A stretch of 64,000 bases of DNA, taken from the NCBI GenBank assembly GCA_947044365.1, contig OX345636.1:15301115-15365114 (forward strand), given 5' to 3'. The position numbers and the translations under genes are program-made. Under the pieces are notes generated by a model. That model had not been told where the DNA came from and did no database searches. It was given only the letters and a program-made list of their open reading frames with translations. This DNA is from Petrosia ficiformis (lineage: Eukaryota > Porifera > Demospongiae > Haplosclerida > Petrosiidae). Shown here piece after piece: positions 46,501-58,500 of the stretch (the first letter of the stretch is position 1; each line of letters opens with the position of its first letter).

Positions 46501-49500
46501 ATAATCCTCTAGTCTGACTCAACCTCCTTAACTACTATGTACATGAACATATACGTATACAGTTGTAGTGAGGGTGAGGCTGTCATATTAAATTCAACAC
46601 ATCTCGGCCATACTTAAAGATAGTTGAGACAACGTTTCGAGCTACCATCACATGATTTTTTAAAAGGTGATGCAGTGATACATAGCCTGGTCAGAAAATT
46701 CAAGCTTCCCCATGCATATAATTTACATATGTGTTAGAAGGATGTAGAAAGTGATAGTTGTAAAACCGTCTTCGCACATCAGCTCGTAACATGTCTCAGG
46801 CTGTCTGTCACTTGTCAACTTAAGGATGTTGTCTGGCCAGTATCAAAGTCTTGTCATATATTAATTCCATAACTGTATTCATGCACATACATCTTTCAGT
46901 ACTAATCACATACATGTATAATGCAATCTCAAATACTACTAACAAAAATACATTCAATACTTACATTATCAACAGATTTCAATCCTTGTTGTAGGCTACG
47001 TTTAAGTTTGTAATTTCGTAGCACATCGATAATTCCAAGGCATAGGAGTATGCCACCTTCTTCAATCCGTCCTGGAATGTATCCCTTACTGTAATATAAA
47101 TAATAAATGATAAGTACATGTATGATTAAACACAGTTATTATTTATGAGTTGCTTATATTATATCTACAAAGTGATGCCCATAATATCAGTAATAATGTA
47201 TGCATATGACCCTATCTCCATTGACCAATAAAAGCAGAAATTCCACAAATCCTAGTTGGTTGGCTCAACCGGAGTTGGTTCCCTTTGCCAAACAAAGGAT
47301 GCAAATATTCAACCTCTTAAAAATGCATTAATTAATAGATTGCAGATTTTCAACCTAAATACCACAGCACAAATACATGATAAAATCATTAAATATAAAA
47401 GCAATTGACATGCACACACTATGATAAAGACATTTAAAAATCGAGTTACACGCCAAATGAAAGTGATAAAGACACCAAGTATGGGCGTTGCCACTGACTA
47501 CTACACTTTCAAGTACTTACCTGTCTGCTTTCCTGCAGCTAACAAAGTATGTTTTTGGTATCTATGGCTTTTTTAGAAGGTCTCCAAACTCAATAGTATT
47601 ATCGAAATTGCTTATATACACGTACATGTACATTTTGACAATGTGTGGCATTTTGCTGTTGAATTGAGGTTATTTCTTTGCTACAGGGGTGTCACTTAGC
47701 TATAATGTAAGCAACACCCTCCTATACCTTCAATTCCTACTTATCTGGGCTCTCAAGCCATGAAATATCTAACTAATAAATCCTATACATTGTATTTCAG
47801 GCTGGTGAGCGAAGCACATTTGCTACATCTCACTCCCCAGGCTTTTGAATATATACTCAAAAGAGTAAAGTGCACTAATGCAGAAGCCAGCATCATTTCA
47901 TGACCTTGTTTCCCAATTACACCCTCCAACTTGAGACAAAATATTTGCTATACTAGTCTCATCCCCAGACTGCCATGCCCCACAACGAAAAACAGACAGG
48001 CTGGAATCCAGGACATTTCACATCTTTTGTTACAACTTCTTTCATTATTTGTTTTTGGTATGATGTTTTTAATGCACAAAGTCATGTGATCAATTAATAC
48101 ACTAAACAATCTAATTGATATTACAAGATTCAGGCAATAAATGTCACTGTGCCAGGAATGATGGCTCAAGTTACCTTCCACTCTGTCATCCAGAAACCAT
48201 AATTCACCACACAACTAAGCTAAGATTCAAATATTTGATACAAGTAGGTGGAATGAATCAGGTGATAGTCACCTGATTATGACATTACTGCACCAGGAAT
48301 GTTGGCCCAAGTTACCAGACTGTTTTTCACCATTGGGTGTGAGACTATTGCTACATGTATATGGAATCACATCCAAGATTGAGATGCTTAATGCCCCGGC
48401 AGCAAGCCATTTGAAGCATATAAGTTACATGTATATGCTTCAAATGGCTTGCTGCCGGGGCATTTTGATGTTGGACCTTTTATCAGACACAATTTGGTGG
48501 AATCTGGGACTGTTTTTGCATAAACATAATTCCCCGGGTATGTTGCTTGACCAGTATGGAGTGAACAAAACAGCACTGACTCTAGATGGTGAAGAATATG
48601 AAAAGAAAGCTCTGATTACAACTGAAGTTCTTGCTGAATGGACTACATTTCGTCACTATCTAGCCAAACAACCAAAGGAAGACATGGCATCACAACTGAA
48701 CAACCTTCTAACAACTGAAATGCTCAAAACAATGTTCCCTCATTTGAATACCCTGGCCAATGTTTGTATGACAATTCCAGTTGGGACAGCATCAGTGGAA
48801 CGAAGCTTTTCACAGATGAAAATGATAAAACTTGTTTGAGAAATCGATTGGGTGAAAAAAGTCTTTCTTACTTGATGAAAATTGCAATCGAAGCACCACA
48901 AAAACTATCTGATGATGATTTAGAAACAATTGTAGGCATTTGGACTAGAAAATCTAGGAAAATTGTTGTATAGAATATTGTGCATTTCATGTTATCATTT
49001 ATTGTGTCATTAAAGCTTTTATAAAGGCTTGAATTGATTTACATGTAAAATAGAATTCTCAGTATATCCAAGGGGGGGGGGGGGGGGGCAAATGCCCCCA
49101 ACCTCCCCTGAAAGAAACCCTGACTTCTGTCTTAAGTATGGTTGTATTCATATGCTTATGAGCTATTCGTTGAATATTCATTAAGTAGAGAAATTAAGTC
49201 AACAGTTCCTGTCCAGTGGTGTCCATACACAGCAGTGTAGGGGGAAATTGGACATGTCTACCCATTTAGGTGAAATGAGATTAAATAACCTGCACATGGT
49301 TTCATTTAGAACATTTGGCAAGGAGGGGGGCAAAACGTGAATTTTTTTAAGACTTTGAGAGAGCGACATACAAGGTTATCGTATTGGCAAACTAATTCCA
49401 AAGGGGGGGCAAACCCCCCACGCTCCCCCTCAATGAAACCCTGTTACATAATTCCCCCCTATGAACATAAAAAATGTTGCCATGATGCATAAATTATTTC

Positions 49501-52500
49501 AGATTTACACCACTCACAAATAATATGGTGTAGCTTCATCATCATGTGGTAGTGTATTCACGTCAATAACACCAAATTTCTTCCGATTTTTGATTTGAGA
49601 CGGAGAAGGTAACTTATTGCTTTGCTAAAAAAGAATGGATCAATAATAATTATTATTCACAAAATAAAAATCTGACCTGAAATATGTAGTCATTAGCTTA
49701 GTAAATACAGTTAACCCTTTATATGCCATAGACACAAAAATGCATCATTAATTTTTGCCTTTAAAGTATGTACCATAGATGAATTTTTGCATCATGGCAA
49801 CATACACATGTACCTTACATTTGCATTTGGATTTTTCAAGGCTTTTCACATACGTACATTGTATTTCAACCAAATGTTTGCTGAAGACAATCTATTAAAT
49901 TTGCTTTGAGATTGTGTAAAAAGCAAACCTACACAGCTACCCAAACAAATATTATGAACAATTGAAGTTGTAAAGATGGTGTTTTCACTGAACATTTCAT
50001 TTGTAATTCAAGAAACTTACATGACTGAAGCTTTCAACTTACTTTTCTAGAAAGAATTGTTATAAAATTGCCATTGATGTAAAAATCATACTTCATTAGG
50101 TGTAAGAAAACAGCAAGGCGATTGTGTGAATGTTCAGTAATTTCTGGGTAACACCCACATATTTTGGTAACAATTTACATGTACCTGAACTCTTTTAGGA
50201 TGGTAACTTAGCAACAAAATTAAACTAACCACTTCTACGGAACAACCCTACACAAGTACTGTAATGGACACAAGTCAATTAAATGTATGAAGTAATGATA
50301 CATGTACATCTATGTAGGCGGAAATTGTTGAGTTCCATTTTATTACTTAACTTCAACTATTATTTGATCCCTGTAACTTTTGTTGCTGTTACAAATCTTA
50401 CATCTTACAAGTACAGCTTCTTATATACTTAGGAATTTCAGTTTAGCTGATACTGAAAACGTGTGGCTGTCAACATGATTGTAAATAATTATAATAAAAT
50501 TTATTAATACAACTAGTGTAAACGTTCAAACTTCAATACTTGAATGTGATGATTGAAACAAAAGCTACATGTACATGTAAATACATGTACATGGACATAA
50601 CAATTTGACTTACTCTTAAAACCAATCCCAACTGAAGACTGTAGCCCGTTAATTCAAAATCCCGCAGCACCTGACAGTCTCTCTGGATAGTACTTAATAA
50701 GGATTCCTGTATATCTGGTGACACTATGATACCCTGAATGTGTACAATAAATAATCAGTAATTATGAATTTTTAAATACATGTATATACATGTACATGTA
50801 TTTTCTCATATAAAAAACATTCTGTAGCCACACTTCGTTATTTCAATTTTTGTGTTACTTTTAAACTAACAATTATTTACTTTAAAAGTTTACTAAAAGT
50901 GGTCTGGCCAGTGTCACAGCTATTGGACTCCTGCTACATGTATATGTACATGTACTTATGTACTAGGGATGTTGTGTATGAAATTATACTGAGTAAATGA
51001 ACACAATTGTAATAGAAAAATACTCAATATATGTGATAGACATAAAAATATGTCCGTATATGCTAAACAGTCAAATGTGGTAGATGTACATGTAAATATA
51101 TGTCTAAGCTCAAGAAGATGAAAAAGCGCGCTAATTTACAGCCGTACCAAACTAAAACTGTGTGTTTGGCTGGAGAATAACCACTGCAACACTTGTTGTA
51201 AATACACTTTCCGCTAGAAATCTTCTGTTGTACAAAAAAACTTCCTTAAGTGTGGGTGTTGTCATTGACTACTGCACTCTCAAATGCCTTGCTGTTTTCC
51301 TGCAGATAGCGAATCATAGATTACATGTACATGTATATATCAATGGGGTTCTTAGTAACTCTTCTTTCCGGCAAACTGAGTTAAAAGCCTTATAAAATGC
51401 AAGAGTTATAGAGCTGTTATTAATTGTTCTCCCCACAAATTTCATTTTGTAATTAATTTCGGAATGTAAACAAGAAGCCCCATTTTAATTATAGACATGA
51501 AAGAGTTAATAAGAAAAGCATTCCTAATAACAATCAAGATGATGTAATGTTCTCCACAGGGTTGAATCTATAATTATGCACATGTATAATTATAATTATT
51601 TTTATTCTTGTGTTGTTTGTGGCTTGGTCTATGGGCATAGCACGTAAATGAATGCACACTTGAGTTACAGCAGATCAGGATGATGAACTCAGCTTGTGGG
51701 AACTGTAATTACTAACTGTTATACAATGTAGCTAAAATACATTACAAACTTTATACTGAACTGGTAAAAAGGAAGAAGAATAGAGATATAATACATGTAC
51801 ATGTATGTTGGACTACTACATATCCATGTGATTGCTTTGTAGTGTGATCATTCAATAATGGCAGACTTTCTCGTGCCTGAAAGACAACAGCCTATTCAAT
51901 AGTTATTATCTACGTTTTATGCCCCCCGGAGCAACTGCCCCGGGGCCCCACATTCTCTTGGGGCCCCAAACGTTTTGACCATTATTATATAGATGAGCTT
52001 ACTCAATTATAGGAAACACGATTATAAATCTATAATTTAACGTCAAACTAGATAAAACAAATAATAATAGTTATAATTATTTTTACCTGAAACAGTGTCA
52101 CAAGTAATGCTGAATGAGCAATTATTGTTAATAACATGCAATTAATTAATTAACCACACCCACTATGAATAATTAATTAGCTAAAAAATTTTGCCACGCT
52201 TTGTGCGCCCTGGGCCCCCTTCAACCTCTCAGCAGCCCTGGTCGTCCCTACGATTGCTTTCCCATGGGTTCAATGTATGTATGTATTATATACATGTATA
52301 CATATGTTTGTGTCATTTACGTAGTATGTGGTGTATACATTTTAGGCTTATGACAGATTTAGGCAAACATTTACTTTGCTTTAGATAGTGTATTATACAA
52401 TGTAGCTGAGCAATAGTGATATACACGCATACCTTAGGAAGATGTTTCTTAAAATCAACATCTTTGTAAATAGGACTTTTCTTTTTACACTCAGTAGGTG

Positions 52501-55500
52501 ATGCTCGCCTTTTAAACCCATTCAAGTGAAACTTGTAATGGTATTGTAGTGATGATGATAAAACATTGTTTGTGACAAGTACATCAATATTATTATCTTC
52601 ACACTGTAAAGGAATATTTAGTATAAAAACAGAATATATAGAAGACACAATACCACTTACTTGATATTGGTAAAGTGCATAGAACTTTGGAAGAAGAGTT
52701 CTCTTGTACTTTGTCAAGTTCTGTGACAGGAAACATAATTACACATACGTAATTGTATGTAGAGAACATTAGAGTGAAAGCACGAACCAGTGCTGTATTT
52801 AGAAACGTTCCCAAGAGGGGGGCAAAAATGGTGTTTGCTGAAAGAAAGGAGGGTGAGCCCCCCATCTGTGTGCATAACCACATGGCTAAGTAGGGGGTTG
52901 TAGAACATGCTCCCCCAGGAAAAGTTTAATTTTAAACTCTCTGAGATCACATCTGGTGTATTTTCAGACGAATACATGTACAGTACCCCTCAATTAAAAG
53001 TTCCCGTAATGTAAACTGAGATACGCTGCTTATAACGCTCCCGTACCGTAGTAAACTACTGTGCGCCTAGTCTACGTACTTACGTTACGTGTATTGTTGG
53101 TACGGTACGTAACGTAGATTAAAATTATTAACCCTTTCATGGGTTATGTTGCAACGTTTTAATTATGAATGTTGCAGATTCGCAATATAGATACCATACT
53201 CATTGGAAACTGAGATGCACACACTACGAAGGAGACATTTACTTTGTTTAAAGCAGTCGAGTTACAGGCCAAACAAAAGAGGTAAAGACGCTAAGTATGG
53301 GCGTCGCCATTAACTACTACACTTTCAAACACTCGCCTTGCTGCTTTCCTATAGCTAACGAAATATGTTTTTGGTATTCCTACAGCTAACGAAATATGTT
53401 TTTGCTTTCTTAGAAGGTGTTCTGTCTAGTTAAGCAGGTTAAAAGTCACTGTTGTTTAAAATGCAGAAGTTGTACTCGCTAACAAAGAAGTGGGCGTTGC
53501 CCGTGTGACTACTACATGTATACTTCAAGCACTCGCCTTGGTCTCTTCCTGCTGATAGCGAAGCATAAATTTGACATCATTGGCTTTCTTAACAACTGTT
53601 CTTTCCAGCAAAGTAAGTTAGACCTTTCAGTGTTATAAAATATGAGCTGAAAAAAAATTAGGACTAATAAATAACAAAAACGCCCATTTCAATTAGACGG
53701 GAAAGGGTTAATAATTAATCCGTGCACACGGCAATGTAGGAAGGGTTGTAGTGCGCTCATTAGACCGTAGTACACTTCGTAGTACGCACAGTATACCATC
53801 GTATTACTCTCAGTACTACGTTACGTACAGTAGTGTAGTACTTAAGTAGTATACTACTTAAGCACTACACTACTGGTAAAGGTATACCTTTACTCTACGG
53901 GAACTTTTTATTGAGGGCTACTGTATTTGCTAAGCAAGTTTGATACGGAATCAGAATTTCCGAAGAATACCTGTTTGACCAACTCAAATAGCTATACCTA
54001 TACCTTTGATTGTTCAATTTTATGCATTGAAAGTTACAAATTAATAATTTACATGTGTATGTTGAAAACTTGCAAATGCCCTCAATTACCCAACCTCAAT
54101 GCAGCCCTGAATATAATATATATATACACGCATATAATGGATAGTACCTGGAAGTGTGGTATATCGGAAATTCTATACTATACCGCGCCGCGTAACCGCG
54201 GTACAGTAGTGCAAAATTTTGCATACTGAAATATTGAAATATACGATTAATTAAATAATTTACGCGTCACGCCCATAATTTCGAGCGCATGGCCAGCAAA
54301 TAGTAGTGTTTGTTAGGCTTTTGTAAGTAGCGATTGAGTTAGAAAAGAGTGCTAGACATCTATTCTTCAACAGGAGATGCTAAATTTGTGTGGTGAGGAG
54401 TGTAGCACAAGTCAATTTATATAAGCGACTTCTTGTTGAGGTTATACTACAGTATGTCAAAAATGTATGTTATATATATACATGCAGATCTAGTATTGTA
54501 GAAGTTTGAACGCGTAGTTTGTGGCGTTTCAGGATTTGTTCAAATTGTTTGTTGGCTAAAAATGCTCGTGGGTGTGACCAATCATAGAAACACATTGTTA
54601 GTCGGTATTTTATTTCCAAATACCGTGGTACCAATACCGCTCACCCCTGCTGGAAGTACATGTAGATTATAGAACCTGCAACTACATTGTGTAATAGCTG
54701 TTCTAACTAAGTTGCAAAAGTTATACCAGGATGTTAAAATTAAGATGAGTGCTAGATAAACAAATAACTATAATACCTACATGCAGATAGATTGTTGGGT
54801 TTCAGACATGAGAAAATCATCCAGCGATAACGTCTGGTACAAAATGCTGGAATGGCAAGCAATTAGAAAGCTTTTGGTGGGAAAGTGTTCTTTTTCAAAA
54901 ATTAAACACAGGCCATAAAATACATGTATTCCCATTTACATGTAAAATATTCCCATTTACATGTAATTTTGCAATAAAGAAGTTCCTAGAGTACAGGTAA
55001 TCCTTAGAAGTTATTATTACACAAAAGAGTAATAGACAAAGATTAGATATACCTAATATGTACATGCACATATGCTAGGCACATGAATTTTCATGTACAT
55101 GCACTTCAAACATACGTAACATACTTTAGAGTATTCAGGTAGAAGTTTCAATAGCTTCTGTGTCATGTGTTGTTTGATAGCTTGAATACTGAACTCATCA
55201 TCTGGTGATACATAATGTAGTGAACTGATATCACTTGAGTCAGATAAGTCTCGTAGTGGTTGATTACACAACTCAAACTGAAAAACAAAAACATGAGAAG
55301 TCGCATATGTACATGGACATGTATGGTTTACTTACTATATAGTCTTCAGTTGTGATTTCAAATGCTTCTCTCACGAAGGAAAACTCAACTGGTGCATATG
55401 ATGTGAAAGTGAAACTTTTGAATTTATGAGCAGGAGTTGAAATACTTCCATCACTGTTAAAACATAATATTATTAATAAATATTTAATTTAAAGTGTGCT

Positions 55501-58500
55501 TGCAACTATACACACTCACCTTGGAAACTCCAAAGAGAAAGTGTTACTAGATTGAATCTATAAAATAGTTAAATTTGATAATTTTTATTGTCCATTACAT
55601 CAAACATTTTTTATGGCCCGCAGGGCCATTTCTATAATTGCTTTCCACAGGGTTTAATGTATATATATATTTATATGTTTGTGTCACTTGTGCGACTATG
55701 CGTTGTATACGTAGTTAAGGAAGTTGAGTCATTCCCAGGTGCTCGGTCAATTAATGGATGTGGCGCTTAAAAGAAAGCGCGTTCGACCTACAGAAGATTC
55801 AAAACTGCTTATAAAGCATAGAAACAGTATAAATATTATGCAAAATCTTTAACAAGTAAGTATAATAAGTTGTTAATTTTCAGATATGAGGAAGTCATCA
55901 TTTAGAACCTTGAAGGACTACTTCAGTCAGTTCATCAAAGATCTGTGTACTTAGACTGCAATCAGGCTTACACTTACTTCTTCTGGCCTCCGCTTTCAAG
56001 TACACAGAAAGGTAGAGACACTAGTGCCATCAGTAAAGATTGATACATAGTCATTACAAAGCAATAATAGGGATACTTTTTTCTCAATATATCTTTTTAT
56101 CAACCATGGCTTATATGACAACATACCCAATATAATAATGTGCAAGATTATCATACACTACTTAGTGGTGTCCCACCTACATGTATGTATGCTATGATTG
56201 TCATAACTTTACAAAACACTTACTCTCCCACCCTCCAATAATGAATAACTCCCTATGCCCAATACTTGACTAAGCCCCCCAACCCCCACCCCCTGTGGAA
56301 AATCAATTATAGGGATGGACCTACAGGCCATAAAACCTTACTCTCCCATTCTGCAATAATGAATAACTCACAAAATTATTTACAATTGCAAAAAGTGATA
56401 ATGCAGAGGCACTAAGTTACCTACTGACCACAACTCCTGCCTATCCCACTTTAAACACATTTTCATGAGAACCTTGATTTGATTATGTTATACATATAAT
56501 TACAATATTATACGATGTGCTTACAGAGTGACAATGAGAAATCCCAAGTTGAAGACAACCCATTACCTGTATAAAAATATCATGACAATGAAATATATAG
56601 TCAGATTTCATACAAATTAGGGGGTGGTTTCCCTCCTAACTTGAGTCCCACAACATTTATATTTCAACATACAACAACATCTCAGCTACAACCCTTTTGA
56701 GGTCCCAGAAACAACCAGAAGCAACCTCAGAAGGCCTAAATTCACAATTCACAAACGTTCGATATCCCTCTAGGAGTAATGTACATGTATTTCAGATGAT
56801 TGATTGTTCCTCCCAGCAGTTTGGAGCATGAAAATGATGGTTAACTTCAACTCAGTTGAAAAATTATTAGGCTCCAAGACGCATTTTGCAACAAGGAAGT
56901 AAGTTAAGTAGACAGAGTGTAGTAGGCATATTAAATGGAGTACGCATGTTAGGGGAGATATACATGTACATAATGTACTACAAAGCATGACTTTAAAACT
57001 TAAAAAAATACATAGAAACCCATAAGAGCTCATTCTTACATGTACATGTAGTATCCAATAGATAAAAAGTAGGCAAACATACATACAAATGAATCTTTAG
57101 TAGGCAAAAAAGGAGTAAGCAATTACTGTTGAAATTGTTATAATTATTGATTATATGTGGTAAATGTAAAATATGTCCGCATATGCTAAACAGTCAAGTG
57201 CGGTAGACGTAAATATATAGTTAGGCCATACATCACAAATACACATTCATGTACGTTGATGGTCAGTTGTACACTCACTTAACACATACATGTATTGTAC
57301 ATGTATAATATACATATTTAATAATACACTTACATGTTCAATTGTCACTACTTCAGGATGTTCAGGTGTACCTGTGTGACAATGAAAATTAATGACATAC
57401 TGTATATTGTACTCATCATATTCATCATACATATTGACATACATTGTACTCATATTCATCATACGTATACATATGTATCAATAATTTTTCTATCTATAAT
57501 AATTCCTAGAATAGCCTCTAACTACCACTCAAAATGACTAGCCACTGACAGTTGACAGCAACATCATTTTGTTGAAGTCACACAGACAACACACTCCACC
57601 TGCTCTTTCCTGATAATGAACATTAGCTTTTCAAACGACTCACTAACATTACCACTCCTTCGCACAGAGGAGGAAGTGTCTAGGGATACCAGCATACTAA
57701 ATCAGTTCTACTGGAATGCTCATTATAGTATCAATATTCACACTACGTGGTATCACATAACATCAATAGAGTACAGTAAAGAAACTAGTTTGAAACTATG
57801 TGAAAGTTAAAAGCAGAAGTGAAGGTGTGGTCTACATGTAAATGTGTATGATTACATTTTGACCACGCAACTAATGAATGTAGCAGTTCTATACCAACAA
57901 ACATTCCTGCATAAAATGAGTAATATAACTTTTGTATGAAAAGCATTAAAATAATATATTAAGAAGGCAAATGGATAAAAAAAAATAGTGAAGAGATCTC
58001 CACAAACATGTTTCTCTTCACTATAATTATTAGGAGCTCCAAATCACAAAAGCAGGTTGTTCCTAACTCCAACAAACATTTTATAAAAACATTTTATTAT
58101 GGGTTAACTACATGTATGAGGAACACAATACATGTACTATCACGGGTATGGAAATATTTAGCCCAATTCAGGATATTTCAACCTATTTTCAACCTATTTT
58201 CAATACTCTTGTACAGTTCCTCATATATTATGTATACAGTTCAGTTTCAATTTACTGGATATTCACTAGATTTAGATGTCCAGCATGACTAGATATTTCC
58301 ACACTATTGACTACTATTCTAAATCACATTATATTCTCATCATACATGTACCTGACTGTGAAATCTTGTTAGTAGAACTAAAACTCTCCCCAAAGTCTAA
58401 AAATGATAACATACATAAATATAAGTATTATAAAAATGTGTAATATAGTGGGAATGGCATCTTGAAATCTAGAATACTAGAAATAAAAAAAACGAATAAA

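Larger units (their letters stand above)
47089..49517. other. Intron with repeat copies, hairpins and hAT debris
   Basis: Holds a copy of the repeat also seen near 30000, 51160 and 53150 (about 47380-47620, GTATGGGCGTTGCCACTGAC), the hAT remnant and hairpin listed separately, a 23-bp palindrome at about 48257-48279, a 17-G run at 49072-49088, and a second G/C-rich palindromic stretch near 49400. Confidence 0.6.
52721..55124. other. Intron with a nested DNA-element pair
   Basis: Holds the two nested elements listed at 52981-53923 and 53128-53711, and a GAGGGGGGCAAAA/GCCCCCCATC-rich repeat at about 52790-52920. The stretch 54240-55120 is repeat-poor. A 100-codon plus frame at 53927-54229 has no support. 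Confidence 0.55.
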
